In this document: piece by piece, positions 1-7,823 of the stretch | Layout of the letters: each line of letters starts with the position of its first letter | Position numbering within the stretch: the first letter of the stretch is position 1 | Source of the DNA: Muribaculaceae bacterium | Lineage (GTDB): Bacteria > Bacteroidota > Bacteroidia > Bacteroidales > Muribaculaceae | Reading direction: 5' to 3' | DNA: 15,604 nucleotides | Assembly: GCA_902836725.1 (NCBI GenBank) | Contig: CADFRV010000026.1 | Span: 1-15,604, forward strand | Translations under genes and position numbers: made by a program | The notes under the pieces: generated by a model | Told to the model about the DNA's origin: nothing | What the model saw: only the letters and a program-made list of their open reading frames with translations | The model's database searches: none

Positions 1-45
1 CTCATATCGTAAAATATTTTTGACTAAAATTTGGCTTACATAATT

Positions 46-84
46 GGCTTCGCCATTGCGAACCGCCCTGCGGGCGACTTTCGC
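46..84. repeat. GC-rich nested inverted repeats
   Basis: Within an AT-rich leader there are small hairpins: GGC-TTC-GCC at 46-54, and CGCCC-TGC-GGGCG at 64-76 nested inside GCGAA (58-62) and TTCGC (80-84). The nested pair could form an imperfect 10-bp stem. It may be the end of a terminator of a gene to the left of the window, or an extragenic palindrome. No long T-run follows on either strand, so a classical intrinsic terminator is doubtful. Confidence 0.35.
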
Positions 85-107
85 TATTATGTTTCGCCGA
101 ATTTTCT

Positions 108-115
108 TATATTTG
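108..115 (+). promoter_or_regulatory. -7 box (TATATTTG) of the VFGSN-protein gene
   Basis: TATATTTG matches the Bacteroidota -7 consensus TAnnTTTG exactly. Transcription would start near 122, so the in-frame ATG at 117 would lie before the transcript start. This supports the ATG at 138 as the true start. I see no convincing -33 TTG at the right distance. Confidence 0.5.
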
Positions 116-137
116 CATGACCTTAAGCCAACGACAT

Positions 138-599
138 ATGACAGAAAAAGAAATCCATGACAAAGCCGAGGAGATGATACAGGGCCTTGTATTCACGCCT
201 GAAAACATCACGAGCCTTGACAAGAACGACATATTTGTTTTCGGGAGCAATCTCGACGGCATGCATTTCGGAGGTGCCGCGCGCACGGCCGTGCTGAGAT
301 TCGGAGCGGAGCTCGGACAGGGCGAAGGCATTCAGGGACAATCCTATGCCATCCCTACAATGCAGGGTGGAGTGGATACGATCAGGCCATACGTGGACCG
401 GTTCATAGATCTCGCCTATGAATGGGACGAAAACACATTCTGGGTGACACGCATCGGATGCGGCATAGCCGGATTCAAGGATGAGGAGATAGCCCCGCTT
501 TTCGACAGGGCTTTCGACCTTTACAACGTTCGGTTGCCCCGCTCATTCGCCGTAATAATCGTCGAGAACCGCCTGCGCAAACAATACGGAATTTCATAA
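138..599 (+). CDS. VFGSN-motif hypothetical protein (A1S_2505-like)
   Basis: Cytosolic protein of 153 residues with no signal peptide or membrane segment. Two conserved-looking blocks stand out: FVFGSN (residues 33-38) followed by a Gly/Ala-rich stretch (GGAART, 45-50), and VTRIGCGIAGF (103-113) followed by an IAPLF segment. The combination of an FVFGSN strand-turn, a GxAIPT-like block and a TRIGCGxAG loop is typical of a widespread family found in bacteria and phages, often annotated only as hypothetical. The alternation of hydrophobic strands with glycine loops resembles nucleotide- or ADP-ribose-binding macro-type folds, but that is inference. The ATG at 138 was chosen over the one at 117 because a TATATTTG -7 box ends at 115. 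It stands alone, 52 bp before a secreted hydrolase gene. Function unknown. Confidence 0.75.
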   Translation: MTEKEIHDKAEEMIQGLVFTPENITSLDKNDIFVFGSNLDGMHFGGAARTAVLRFGAELGQGEGIQGQSYAIPTMQGGVDTIRPYVDRFIDLAYEWDENTFWVTRIGCGIAGFKDEEIAPLFDRAFDLYNVRLPRSFAVIIVENRLRKQYGIS

Positions 600-651
600 A
601 TAGCTAGTCAAAATTATTTTAAACTGTTACTTAACCAACAACAAATACGAC

Positions 652-1458
652 ATGAAAAAACTGATCATAACCGCTTTTCTGAGTGTAGTGTCCACTGTTG
701 CCGCACTGGCGGCACAATACAAGGAGATCCATGACATCCCCTACTCCGCCAATACAGACGCTTATTCCACCGAAAGGTGCAAACTTGATGTATATTACCC
801 GACAGACATGACCGACGTGCCTGTGGTAGTGTGGTTCCATGGGGGAGGACTCACCGGAGGAGGCAAATTCATACCTGCCGAACTCAAGGATAAAGGCATT
901 GCAGTGGTGGCTGTGAACTATCGCCTCCTTCCTAAAGCCGAACTCGCCGAAGTGATCGACGATGCGGCCGCCGCAGTGGCATGGACCATGAAAAACGCCG
1001 CGCAATACAACGGAAATCCGCACAAAATCGTAGTCAGCGGCCACTCGGCAGGAGGGTACCTCACGAGCATGGTGGGACTTGACAAAAAATATCTTGCAAA
1101 ATACGGCTTGGATCCGGATTCTCTGGCAGCTCTCATGCCCATGAGCGGACAGGTAATAACCCATTTCGCCCAACGCAAAAACAAAGGGATGGGTGAACTG
1201 CAGCCCCTCATCGACGAAACTGCCCCGCTCTACCATGTGCGCCCCGACTGTCCCCCCTACGTGATAGTGACCGGCGACCGCGAGGAGGAGCTTTTCGGCC
1301 GCTACGAGGAGAACGCATACATGTGGCGCATGATGAAACTTGTGGGACACCCCGATGTTTCCATCTATGAGCTTGACGGCCATAACCACGGCGACATGGT
1401 AGGCCCCGGCCTTACCATAGCGCTAAAGAATATGGACAGGCTGCTTAAAAACCGCTGA
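652..1458 (+). CDS. Secreted alpha/beta-hydrolase (esterase, BD-FAE/lipase-like)
   Basis: Serine esterase of 268 residues, probably exported. Residues 1-21 form a signal peptide (Lys-Lys, hydrophobic core, Ala-Ala cleavage region). The mature enzyme shows an HGGG oxyanion-hole motif at 63-66, the nucleophile elbow GHSAG at 130-134 (Ser132), a candidate acid Asp209 in TGDRE, and a candidate histidine near the C-terminus (His246 in HNHGD, or His244). All parts of the catalytic triad are therefore present. The HGGG plus GHSAG pattern places it with the hormone-sensitive-lipase/carboxylesterase-like hydrolases, including the bifunctional carbohydrate esterases that Bacteroidota use to remove acetyl or feruloyl groups from polysaccharides. 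No polysaccharide-utilisation genes lie nearby, so the substrate is open. It appears to be a single-gene unit, facing a small convergent minus-strand gene. Confidence 0.85.
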   Translation: MKKLIITAFLSVVSTVAALAAQYKEIHDIPYSANTDAYSTERCKLDVYYPTDMTDVPVVVWFHGGGLTGGGKFIPAELKDKGIAVVAVNYRLLPKAELAEVIDDAAAAVAWTMKNAAQYNGNPHKIVVSGHSAGGYLTSMVGLDKKYLAKYGLDPDSLAALMPMSGQVITHFAQRKNKGMGELQPLIDETAPLYHVRPDCPPYVIVTGDREEELFGRYEENAYMWRMMKLVGHPDVSIYELDGHNHGDMVGPGLTIALKNMDRLLKNR

Positions 1459-1494
1459 TCTTCCGGCTCATGCGGCGCTGAGGCGACACCTTGG

Positions 1495-1821
1495 TCAGGC
1501 GGTTGCGAAAAGCGGTGCCGAAGGGTGAAAGCGCACGGCGCGGCGCAACGAACATCCACGGTCGCGGTTGCGGAAATGCAGCGTCACCAGCCCCGTGACA
1601 TTGCCAAGCGCGTTGCCTGCCACCCCCAGAAGTTCCCTCACGGAACCTACGCCGCTGAAAGAGCACTCGAGCAGCTGACGGTCGCATTGCATTGCCGAGA
1701 CAAATATCACGTCGGCCGGCTGCACTACAAATTCATTATCGGATAAGGTTGAAAATGTTCTGCCGGACAATCCGCATACATTGGCGGAAGTGCGGGAGGA
1801 ATATGTGGCAAGAGAGATCAT
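1495..1821 (-). CDS. Small hypothetical protein with own promoter
   Basis: Open frame of 108 residues starting with ATG at 1821 and ending with TGA at 1495-1497. Two things make it more than a shadow frame: no other gene covers 1459-1995, and a perfect TAnnTTTG -7 box lies on the same strand at 1860-1867, giving a leader of about 30 nt. The protein reads as alternating short hydrophobic strands with polar turns (TLSDNEFVVQPADVIF at about 25-40; VTGLVTLHFRNRDRG at about 74-88), suggesting a small beta-rich domain. It has no signal peptide, membrane segment or recognisable catalytic motif. I do not recognise the family. The C-terminal 20 residues are Arg/Ala/Pro-rich and could be an unconserved tail. 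It converges on the hydrolase gene and is divergent from pheS. Confidence 0.55.
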   Translation of the reverse strand: MISLATYSSRTSANVCGLSGRTFSTLSDNEFVVQPADVIFVSAMQCDRQLLECSFSGVGSVRELLGVAGNALGNVTGLVTLHFRNRDRGCSLRRAVRFHPSAPLFATA

Positions 1822-1859
1822 GTTTTTATGTTTAAAAGGTGAACAACTGATTTACACCA

Positions 1860-1867
1860 CAAAGGTA
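1860..1867 (-). promoter_or_regulatory. -7 box (TACCTTTG) for the small minus-strand gene
   Basis: The plus strand reads CAAAGGTA, that is TACCTTTG on the minus strand, an exact match to the Bacteroidota -7 consensus TAnnTTTG. The predicted transcript start near 1853 is about 32 nt before the ATG at 1821. A TTG lies upstream at 1882-1884 (minus strand), closer than the usual 19-21 bp spacing, so the -33 element is uncertain. Confidence 0.5.
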
Positions 1868-1942
1868 GGCTGCAGGTGTGCCAACCGTTTTCACCACTTC
1901 CTTAACGAATTTTAAAAACATCCGCAACCCACGATTATTTTG

Positions 1943-1950
1943 TAAATTTG
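1943..1950 (+). promoter_or_regulatory. -7 box (TAAATTTG) of the pheS cluster
   Basis: TAAATTTG matches TAnnTTTG exactly and lies 45 bp before the pheS ATG, giving a leader of about 40 nt. It is the likely main promoter for pheS and perhaps the closely spaced genes after it. The leader has no obvious T-box or Phe-rich leader peptide. Confidence 0.55.
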
Positions 1951-1995
1951 TAATCAATTAATTAAGCAAGTAAGACTAACCGCACATTTTCAGAA

Positions 1996-3015
1996 ATGTT
2001 AGACAAGATAAATGCGCTTAAGGCCGAAGTAGAGGCTCTCAAGGCTTCTTCGGCAGAGGAGGTAGAGGCACTCCGCCTCAAATACCTGAGCAAGAAAGGG
2101 GCCGTGAACCAGCTTATGGCCGACTTCCGCAATGTGGCAGCCGACCAGAAAAAAGCAATCGGCATGGCCATCAACGAGCTCAAGACCCTCGCCACAGACA
2201 AAATCAACGCACTCAAGGAGGCAACAGAGTTTGCAGAAGATGGCGTTGACGAAATAGATCTTACCCGCACGGCAACCCCGATGCCTCTGGGTACACGCCA
2301 TCCGCTGTCGCTTGTGCGCCAGGAGATCATCTCGATCTTCGGAAGACTTGGATATGCAGTAGAACAGGGTCCGGAGATTGAGGATGACTGGCATGTATTC
2401 TCAGCCCTGAACTTCGCGGCAGACCATCCCGCCCGCGACATGCAGGATACATTCTTCATACAGCGCAATCCCGACGTGCTTCTGCGCACTCACACATCGT
2501 CGGTACAGACCCGCGTGATGGAGCGCTCCAAACCGCCTATCCGCATTCTCTGCCCGGGACGTGTGTACCGCAACGAAGCGATCTCTGCCCGCGCACACTG
2601 CTTCTTCCATCAGGTAGAGGGACTGTATGTTGACAAAGGGGTGTCGTTCGCCGACCTCAAACAGTCGCTTCTCTACTTCGCACGCGAGATGTTCGGTCCC
2701 GAGACAAAGATCCGTCTGCGCCCGAGCTACTTCCCCTTCACAGAGCCCTCTGCTGAAATGGATATAAGCTGCAACCTCTGCGGAGGCAAAGGATGCTCAT
2801 TCTGCAAAGGGACAGGATGGGTGGAGATTCTCGGCTGCGGCATGGTGGATCCCAATGTGCTCGAGGCATGCGGCATAGACTCGAAGGAGTATTCCGGCTT
2901 CGCTTTCGGCATGGGCGTGGAACGCATCACCAACCTGAAATACAGGGTAAACGACCTGCGCCTCTTCTCTGAAAACGACCGCCGTTTCCTGAGCGAGTTC
3001 ACACACGCCCACTGA
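1996..3015 (+). CDS. pheS: Phenylalanine--tRNA ligase alpha subunit
   Basis: Catalytic alpha subunit of the alpha2-beta2 enzyme that charges tRNA-Phe; 339 residues, close to the usual 330-345. The N-terminal 75 or so residues form the antiparallel coiled coil that contacts tRNA. The class II core follows: the region from RHPLS (101-105) into the motif 1 helix, motif 2 with the block HTSSVQTR (166-173) and RVYRNE (189-194), the FTEPSAE strand (248-254), and motif 3 GFAFGMGVER (301-310). Between FTEPSAE and GCGMVDPNVLE is an insert with C-x2-C-x4-C-x2-C (Cys259, 262, 267, 270), which looks like a zinc-binding knuckle and which I associate with Bacteroidales PheS. pheT is not adjacent, which is not rare in this phylum. 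The next gene, crcB, starts 62 bp downstream. Confidence 0.97.
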   Translation: MLDKINALKAEVEALKASSAEEVEALRLKYLSKKGAVNQLMADFRNVAADQKKAIGMAINELKTLATDKINALKEATEFAEDGVDEIDLTRTATPMPLGTRHPLSLVRQEIISIFGRLGYAVEQGPEIEDDWHVFSALNFAADHPARDMQDTFFIQRNPDVLLRTHTSSVQTRVMERSKPPIRILCPGRVYRNEAISARAHCFFHQVEGLYVDKGVSFADLKQSLLYFAREMFGPETKIRLRPSYFPFTEPSAEMDISCNLCGGKGCSFCKGTGWVEILGCGMVDPNVLEACGIDSKEYSGFAFGMGVERITNLKYRVNDLRLFSENDRRFLSEFTHAH

Positions 3016-3026
3016 GATTAGATTAA

Positions 3027-3051
3027 GTAAGTCATGAAAATTACGACTTAC
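3027..3051 (+). repeat. 7-bp inverted repeat between pheS and crcB
   Basis: GTAAGTC at 3027-3033 and GACTTAC at 3045-3051 form a perfect 7-bp stem around an 11-nt loop. It has no T-run and is too short to call a terminator. It does not resemble a fluoride (crcB-type) riboswitch. Confidence 0.3.
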
Positions 3052-3077
3052 ATGCTGTAAAACAGGCATATCCGACG

Positions 3078-3455
3078 ATGCCACAGACATATGACATACT
3101 ACTTGTAGCGGCTGGAGGCGCCATCGGTGCCATCAGCCGCTTCTTAGTGCAGCAATGCGCCCTCTCGCCATACGAAAAATATGTGCACACGCTCGGCGTG
3201 AATCTTACAGGATGCTTAGCCATAGGTGTGGTATGGGCGCTGCTGACACATTTCGGAGCGCCGCAATGGATGCACCGCCTGCTGATAGCCGGCTTTCTGG
3301 GAGGCTATACCACATTCTCGGCATTCGCGCTCGACAGCATGCAGCTCATCCAGGCAGGCAGACCGCTGACTGCCATAACCTATGTGGTGCTGTCCGTAGC
3401 CGGCGGACTGGCCGCATGCATAGGTGCATATTATCTTACCAGACAACTCCTATAA
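3078..3455 (+). CDS. crcB: Fluoride ion channel CrcB/Fluc
   Basis: Small inner-membrane channel that expels fluoride, acting as a dual-topology dimer; 125 residues with four transmembrane helices. Family marks are present in order: GGAIGAISRF (13-22, with Arg21), the GVNLTGCLAIG segment (40-50) with the pore Asn42, and the GGYTTFSAF segment (75-83) carrying the Phe-box residues Phe80 and Phe83 and the TM3 break. The length is normal for the family. It sits between pheS (62 bp upstream) and nth (13 bp downstream), so it is probably cotranscribed. The 62-bp leader is too short and lacks the features of a fluoride riboswitch. Confidence 0.95.
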   Translation: MPQTYDILLVAAGGAIGAISRFLVQQCALSPYEKYVHTLGVNLTGCLAIGVVWALLTHFGAPQWMHRLLIAGFLGGYTTFSAFALDSMQLIQAGRPLTAITYVVLSVAGGLAACIGAYYLTRQLL

Positions 3456-3468
3456 GCCACAGATACCT

Positions 3469-4128
3469 ATGACCATAAAAGAGCGTTATGCCAAAGCACT
3501 CGAGTGGTTTGCCGCCGAGATGCCCGCTCCGCAGACAGAACTCAAATATGACAACCCGTTTCACCTGCTGATAGCCGTGATACTCTCGGCACAATGCACG
3601 GACAAACGGGTGAACATGATCACCCCTCCCCTTTTCGAGGCATATCCCGACGCAGCTTCACTGGCCGCCGCCACGCCTGAAGAGGTATTCGCGTATATCA
3701 AGTCTGTCTCATATCCCAACAACAAGACACGGTCGATCATAGGAGCCGCCCGCACTATCACCGAAGAATTCGGAGGAGAGGTGCCAGACAATATAGACGA
3801 CCTGATGCGCATACCGGGAGTAGGGCGCAAAACGGCAAACGTGATGCTTGCCGTAGTGTGGAACCGCGCCGCGATGGCGGTAGACACCCATGTGTTCCGC
3901 GTATCGGAACGCATAGGACTCACCACAAACTCCAAAAATCCGCTTACAACCGAGAAAGCTCTGGTGAAAAATATACCGGAGGAACTGATACCGATGGCGC
4001 ACCACTGGCTGATATTGCACGGACGGTATGTATGCAAGGCACGCCGCCCCGACTGCCTCAACTGCGGGCTGACCCCCATCTGCCGGTATTATCAGAAAGA
4101 GAGCAAGCAGACCACACAGATCCGTTAA
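3469..4128 (+). CDS. nth: Endonuclease III (DNA glycosylase/AP lyase)
   Basis: Base-excision repair enzyme that removes oxidised pyrimidines and cleaves the resulting abasic site; 219 residues. The helix-hairpin-helix is LMRIPGVGRKTANV (112-125), with the catalytic lysine at Lys121 and the catalytic aspartate Asp139 in AVDTHV. The [4Fe-4S] loop is complete: Cys189-x6-Cys196-x2-Cys199-x5-Cys205. The ATG at 3469 was chosen because an upstream in-frame ATG at 3424 lies inside crcB and would add 15 residues unlike the family. The gap to crcB is 13 bp and the next gene begins about 20 bp after the stop, so it is likely part of the same transcript. Confidence 0.96.
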   Translation: MTIKERYAKALEWFAAEMPAPQTELKYDNPFHLLIAVILSAQCTDKRVNMITPPLFEAYPDAASLAAATPEEVFAYIKSVSYPNNKTRSIIGAARTITEEFGGEVPDNIDDLMRIPGVGRKTANVMLAVVWNRAAMAVDTHVFRVSERIGLTTNSKNPLTTEKALVKNIPEELIPMAHHWLILHGRYVCKARRPDCLNCGLTPICRYYQKESKQTTQIR

Positions 4129-4148
4129 ACTAACAGACAAAGAGCCAC

Positions 4149-4859
4149 TTGGACAACATATTTCTGTTCATAATAGAAGTAATAGGCACTTTCGCCTTCG
4201 CCATAAGCGGAATACGCCTCGCCGCCTTCCACCGTTTCGACTGGTTCGGAGCCTACACCGTCGGTCTGGTCACAGCCATCGGTGGAGGAACCCTGCGCGA
4301 CCTTCTGCTCGGGATAGACGTATTCTGGATGCAGACATGGATATACCTGGGTGTGACGGCGGCATCGCTTGCCGTTGTTATACTTTTCCGCAAGCTGCTG
4401 GTAAGCAGCAACCGGATGCTTTTCATTTTCGACACATTGGGGCTGGCGCTTTTCGTAGTGATAGGAATACAGAAATCCCTCGCCGAGGATTATCCCATGT
4501 GGGTGGCCATAGTGATGGGAGGGATCACCGGGTCGTTCGGAGGTGTGCTCAGGGATATCCTCATCAATCAGGAACCGCTCTTTTTCCGCAAGGACATCTA
4601 TGCCACTGCCTGTCTGGCCGGCGGCATGGCATACTGGGCAGTCGGTGCCGCGGGAGGATCAGATTTCGCAGCACAGAGCCTCTGCGCGCTCACAATCATA
4701 ATACTGCGCATGTGCGCCTTGCGATGGAACTGGTCTTTGCCGATCCTTTCATATGAAAACGATACCACGCAGCAGACCGCACAGCAACAAGGTCCATGGC
4801 AATCAAACATGCAGCAACTCCCGCCTAAAAAACGGAGACATAAAAAGAAAAAAAGATAA
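4149..4859 (+). CDS. TRIC/UPF0126 family membrane protein (YicG-like)
   Basis: Integral membrane protein of 236 residues with about seven transmembrane helices, built from two repeated UPF0126 units. The repeat marks are TAIGGGTLRD (42-51) and GGITGSFGGVLRDIL (124-138), each with a glycine-rich bend followed by Leu-Arg-Asp. Bacterial members relate to the TRIC cation channels, and some have been linked to glycine transport. The start is a TTG at 4149: the first helix begins immediately after it, no ATG is available nearby, and it lies 20 bp after nth. The C-terminus is unusual: a Gln-rich stretch (about 208-223) ending in a very basic tail of Lys, Arg and His (227-236), which should be cytosolic by the positive-inside rule. 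The transported substrate cannot be told from sequence. Confidence 0.88.
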   Translation: MDNIFLFIIEVIGTFAFAISGIRLAAFHRFDWFGAYTVGLVTAIGGGTLRDLLLGIDVFWMQTWIYLGVTAASLAVVILFRKLLVSSNRMLFIFDTLGLALFVVIGIQKSLAEDYPMWVAIVMGGITGSFGGVLRDILINQEPLFFRKDIYATACLAGGMAYWAVGAAGGSDFAAQSLCALTIIILRMCALRWNWSLPILSYENDTTQQTAQQQGPWQSNMQQLPPKKRRHKKKKR

Positions 4860-4902
4860 GTAAGTCAAGTAACGATTCAAAATTATTACGCATAAAATAT
4901 AG

Positions 4903-5364
4903 ATGGCTACAGAAAGCTCCACACGGCAGACAGCGAGCCAGTTCATAAAATATGTGATAGTAGGAGGGATCAATACGCTTGTGACCCTCGCGGTGATATT
5001 TCTTCTGAAATCAGTGGCGGATGTCAATCCGTATATCGCCAATGCCGCCGGTTACGCAGCCGGTCTGGTAAACTCATTTCTGTGGAACCGGGCCTGGGTA
5101 TTCCACTCTGTAGGTAAACGCAAGCGCGAGGCGATGCGCTTCATGGCAGGATTTGCATGCTGCTACCTGCTGCAATTATTTATCGTATGGGGACTTTCCA
5201 CACATACCGGCCTAAACGGCCTCCTTATCCATATACCATTGAACGGCATACCTTTCCTGCACGATGAATTCACCCTCTCGGGCTATGGTATAGCCACAAT
5301 AACAGGTATGGCCGTCTATACGATAGCCAATTTTCTCTACAACCGCCTGATAACATTCAGATAA
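4903..5364 (+). CDS. GtrA-family membrane protein
   Basis: Small membrane protein of 153 residues with four predicted helices (about 17-36, 43-62, 78-97 and 126-146). The N-terminal block FIKYVIVGGINTLVTL (14-29) and NSFLWNRAWVF (57-67) are GtrA hallmarks, and the protein ends in NRLITFR, typical of the family. GtrA proteins are thought to help move undecaprenyl-linked sugars across the membrane for polysaccharide or teichoic-acid modification, usually with a glycosyltransferase. No such enzyme is adjacent here, so its partner is unknown. It follows the TRIC gene by 43 bp and is the last gene of the plus-strand cluster, converging on the PBP gene 24 bp away. Confidence 0.92.
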   Translation: MATESSTRQTASQFIKYVIVGGINTLVTLAVIFLLKSVADVNPYIANAAGYAAGLVNSFLWNRAWVFHSVGKRKREAMRFMAGFACCYLLQLFIVWGLSTHTGLNGLLIHIPLNGIPFLHDEFTLSGYGIATITGMAVYTIANFLYNRLITFR

Positions 5365-5388
5365 TTCCGGTCACAGCATCGCCGGGGA

Positions 5389-7764
5389 TCAATCGAAGAC
5401 CCCTTCGAGCGACTCTTCAACCTCAGGAGTCTCCTCCACATAGTCATAGAATTCCTTGTCGCAGAGATTCGAGAAATCCACATCAAAGGTGGTATTCTGC
5501 GAATACGGCAGTGTGGGATCGGCATACACCTTGCTCATATACAGACCGTAGATCGGAAGCGCCATAGCCGCGCCCTGACCGTGGGCCATCGTATTGAAAT
5601 GTATGTAACGCTCGTCACCTCCAACCCATACTCCTGATACGAGATCGGGGGTAAAGCCCATAAACCATCCGTCGGCATTGTAGTTGGTGGTACCGGTCTT
5701 GCCACCCATCTGCGCCGTGATATTATAAGGAGCGCGACGCACACGGTTGCCGGTACCACCGTCGACAACGTTAAGCAACATCGACAGGATCTTGGCATAG
5801 GCTTTTTCCGAAATGACCTCGGTATGGCGTGTGGTGAACTCCGATATGGTGTTACCGTTGGCATCGGCGATAGCGGTCACATATACAGGATCGGCGCGCA
5901 TGCCGTTGTTGGCATATGCCGTGTATGCGCCTACCATCTCCCTGATCGAGACCTCGCATGAACCGAGGCAGATTGACATTACCGGGTCAAGATGGTTCGT
6001 TATACCGAAATTATGCATGTTGCGCACCAGTGTCGTAGGTGACAGCTGCGCCATCAGACGCGCCGAAATCCAGTTGTTGGAGTTGGTAAGCGCCCATCGC
6101 AGATCCACCATCTCACCTACACGCGCCGACCCGGAGTTGCGGGGCGCCCATACGTTGCCTGCCTCGTCGCGGAACACAGGCTGCGTGTTCGACATCATGT
6201 CGCAGGGGGTGAAATCCTCCTCCATGGCATAGGTATAAAGGAAGGGTTTGATAGTAGAACCTATCTGGCGGCGCCCAGTGGCAGCCATGTCATACTGGAA
6301 GAAAGTGAAATTCGGGCCGCCGACATACGCTTTCACCAGACCCGTGCGCGGATCCATCGACATAAAGCCCGTGCGAAGGAAATGTTTCTGGTAAAGCAGC
6401 GAATCGCGCGGCGTCATTACCGTATCCACCACACCGTCATATGAGAACACATTCATCTCGCGCGGAGTGTTGAACGCGGTGTTTATCTCGCTGTCCGACG
6501 CGCCGGCCTGTTTCATCACACGGTAGCGCTCGGTCTGCTTTATGGCATGGTCGATAAGTGACTGCACCTTCACTTTGCCAAGTTCCTCGGCATTTGATGT
6601 GTACGGCGCCGTCTTGGAGTTGCGCTTCTCGCGGAAGAAAGCGGCCTGCAGCGAACTCATATGCTTCTGCACAGCCTCCTCGGCATAGCGCTGCATGCGG
6701 GAGTCTATGGATGTGTATATCTTGAGGCCGTCGGTATATATGTCGTATTTTGAGCCGTCTGGCTTGGGATTTTTCTCTATCCATCCGAAGAGCGGATTGT
6801 CCTCCCACGCGATAGAGTCGTCAACGAATTTCTGTTTCTCCCAACCGCGGTAATCGGAACGCACAGGCTTTTTAGCCGTGAGCATGCGCCGCAGCTCCTC
6901 ACGGAAATAAGGCGCGAGTCCCTCCTTATGATCCACACGGTTGAATTTAAGCTCCAGAGGAAGTTTTTTCAAGGAATCTACCTGGGCGGCGGTCAGCATG
7001 CCGCTCTTCTCCATCTGCTCGAAAACCACATTACGGCGTAATCTCACACGCTCGTTATGACGCACGGGATTATAATATGAGGGGTTTTTGACCATGCCCA
7101 CAAGCGTGGCAGCCTCCTCGATGGTGAGATCCTGCGGCGCTTTGCTGAAATACACATATGCAGCCGACTTTATGCCCACAGCATTGTAGAGGAAGTCAAA
7201 CTGGTTGAGATACATCTTAAGTATCTCGTCTTTGGAATAATAGCGCTCGAGTTTGACAGCAATCATCCACTCGATCGGCTTCTGCATGGCACGGCTGAAA
7301 AAGTTTGATGTCGACGGGCTGTAGAGCTGCTTTGCGAGCTGCTGGGTGAGCGTGGAACCGCCGCCGGCATTCTTGTTCTGCATGATAAGCGTTTTGACCA
7401 GCACGCGCATCACAGCACGCATGTCGATGCCGGAGTGGTCTTCGAAACGCGCGTCCTCTGTGGCTATAAGCGCGTCGATCACATGCTGGGATATCTCGGA
7501 ATAATCGGCATATACACGGTTGCCCGAATTGCGGTAATAGCGCCCCATCTCCTCGCCGTCGGCAGTATACAGAACCGTGGCAAATTTGTCGTTGGGATTC
7601 TTAAGTTCTTCTATTTCCGGCATATAGCCGATCCATCCGTTATATATCAGAATAAAAAACAATATCAGAGCCGCGAATCCAAGGAAGAAGATTCGCCACA
7701 TCCAATGTATTATCCTGCGGTTTCTGACAGTTTTTTTATTTGGGTCGCTTGAAAATGCGCTCAT
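5389..7764 (-). CDS. Class A penicillin-binding protein (PBP1A-like)
   Basis: Bifunctional peptidoglycan synthase of 791 residues, anchored in the inner membrane with its domains in the periplasm. A basic N-terminal tail is followed by a single anchor helix (about 22-42). The GT51 glycosyltransferase domain shows TEDARFEDHSGID (102-114, catalytic Glu103) and GGGSTLTQQLAKQ (134-146), then the KDEILKMYLN helix. The transpeptidase domain has the active-site serine in STIK (503-506), SNN (562-564) and KTGT (689-692). All catalytic motifs are intact. The C-terminal tail is acidic (about 770-791). It is transcribed alone on the minus strand, with candidate -7 boxes at 7824-7831 and 7864-7871. It could be called mrcA, ponA or pbpC-like; the SxxK/SxN/KTG set and overall length fit the PBP1A type best. 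Confidence 0.95.
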   Translation of the reverse strand: MSAFSSDPNKKTVRNRRIIHWMWRIFFLGFAALILFFILIYNGWIGYMPEIEELKNPNDKFATVLYTADGEEMGRYYRNSGNRVYADYSEISQHVIDALIATEDARFEDHSGIDMRAVMRVLVKTLIMQNKNAGGGSTLTQQLAKQLYSPSTSNFFSRAMQKPIEWMIAVKLERYYSKDEILKMYLNQFDFLYNAVGIKSAAYVYFSKAPQDLTIEEAATLVGMVKNPSYYNPVRHNERVRLRRNVVFEQMEKSGMLTAAQVDSLKKLPLELKFNRVDHKEGLAPYFREELRRMLTAKKPVRSDYRGWEKQKFVDDSIAWEDNPLFGWIEKNPKPDGSKYDIYTDGLKIYTSIDSRMQRYAEEAVQKHMSSLQAAFFREKRNSKTAPYTSNAEELGKVKVQSLIDHAIKQTERYRVMKQAGASDSEINTAFNTPREMNVFSYDGVVDTVMTPRDSLLYQKHFLRTGFMSMDPRTGLVKAYVGGPNFTFFQYDMAATGRRQIGSTIKPFLYTYAMEEDFTPCDMMSNTQPVFRDEAGNVWAPRNSGSARVGEMVDLRWALTNSNNWISARLMAQLSPTTLVRNMHNFGITNHLDPVMSICLGSCEVSIREMVGAYTAYANNGMRADPVYVTAIADANGNTISEFTTRHTEVISEKAYAKILSMLLNVVDGGTGNRVRRAPYNITAQMGGKTGTTNYNADGWFMGFTPDLVSGVWVGGDERYIHFNTMAHGQGAAMALPIYGLYMSKVYADPTLPYSQNTTFDVDFSNLCDKEFYDYVEETPEVEESLEGVFD

Positions 7765-7823
7765 TACCTGATCAACAATTTACAATTAAAAGCACAAGGA
7801 GTAGTCCTCATATTTCCAAACGG

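Noticed and set aside
631..1389. Long minus-strand frame opposite the hydrolase
   Set aside because: The plus-strand hydrolase has a signal peptide and full catalytic triad; the opposite frame is a His/Val-rich shadow.
3016..3077. Possible fluoride riboswitch before crcB
   Set aside because: The 62-bp leader lacks the conserved GGNGAUGG-type start and pseudoknot layout; only a 7-bp inverted repeat is present.
3024..4867. TAAGTAAGTCA occurs at 3024-3034 and again at 4857-4867, in the gaps before crcB and gtrA
   Set aside because: Only 11 bp, AT-rich, overlapping a stop codon in one case, with no shared structure around it; chance cannot be excluded.
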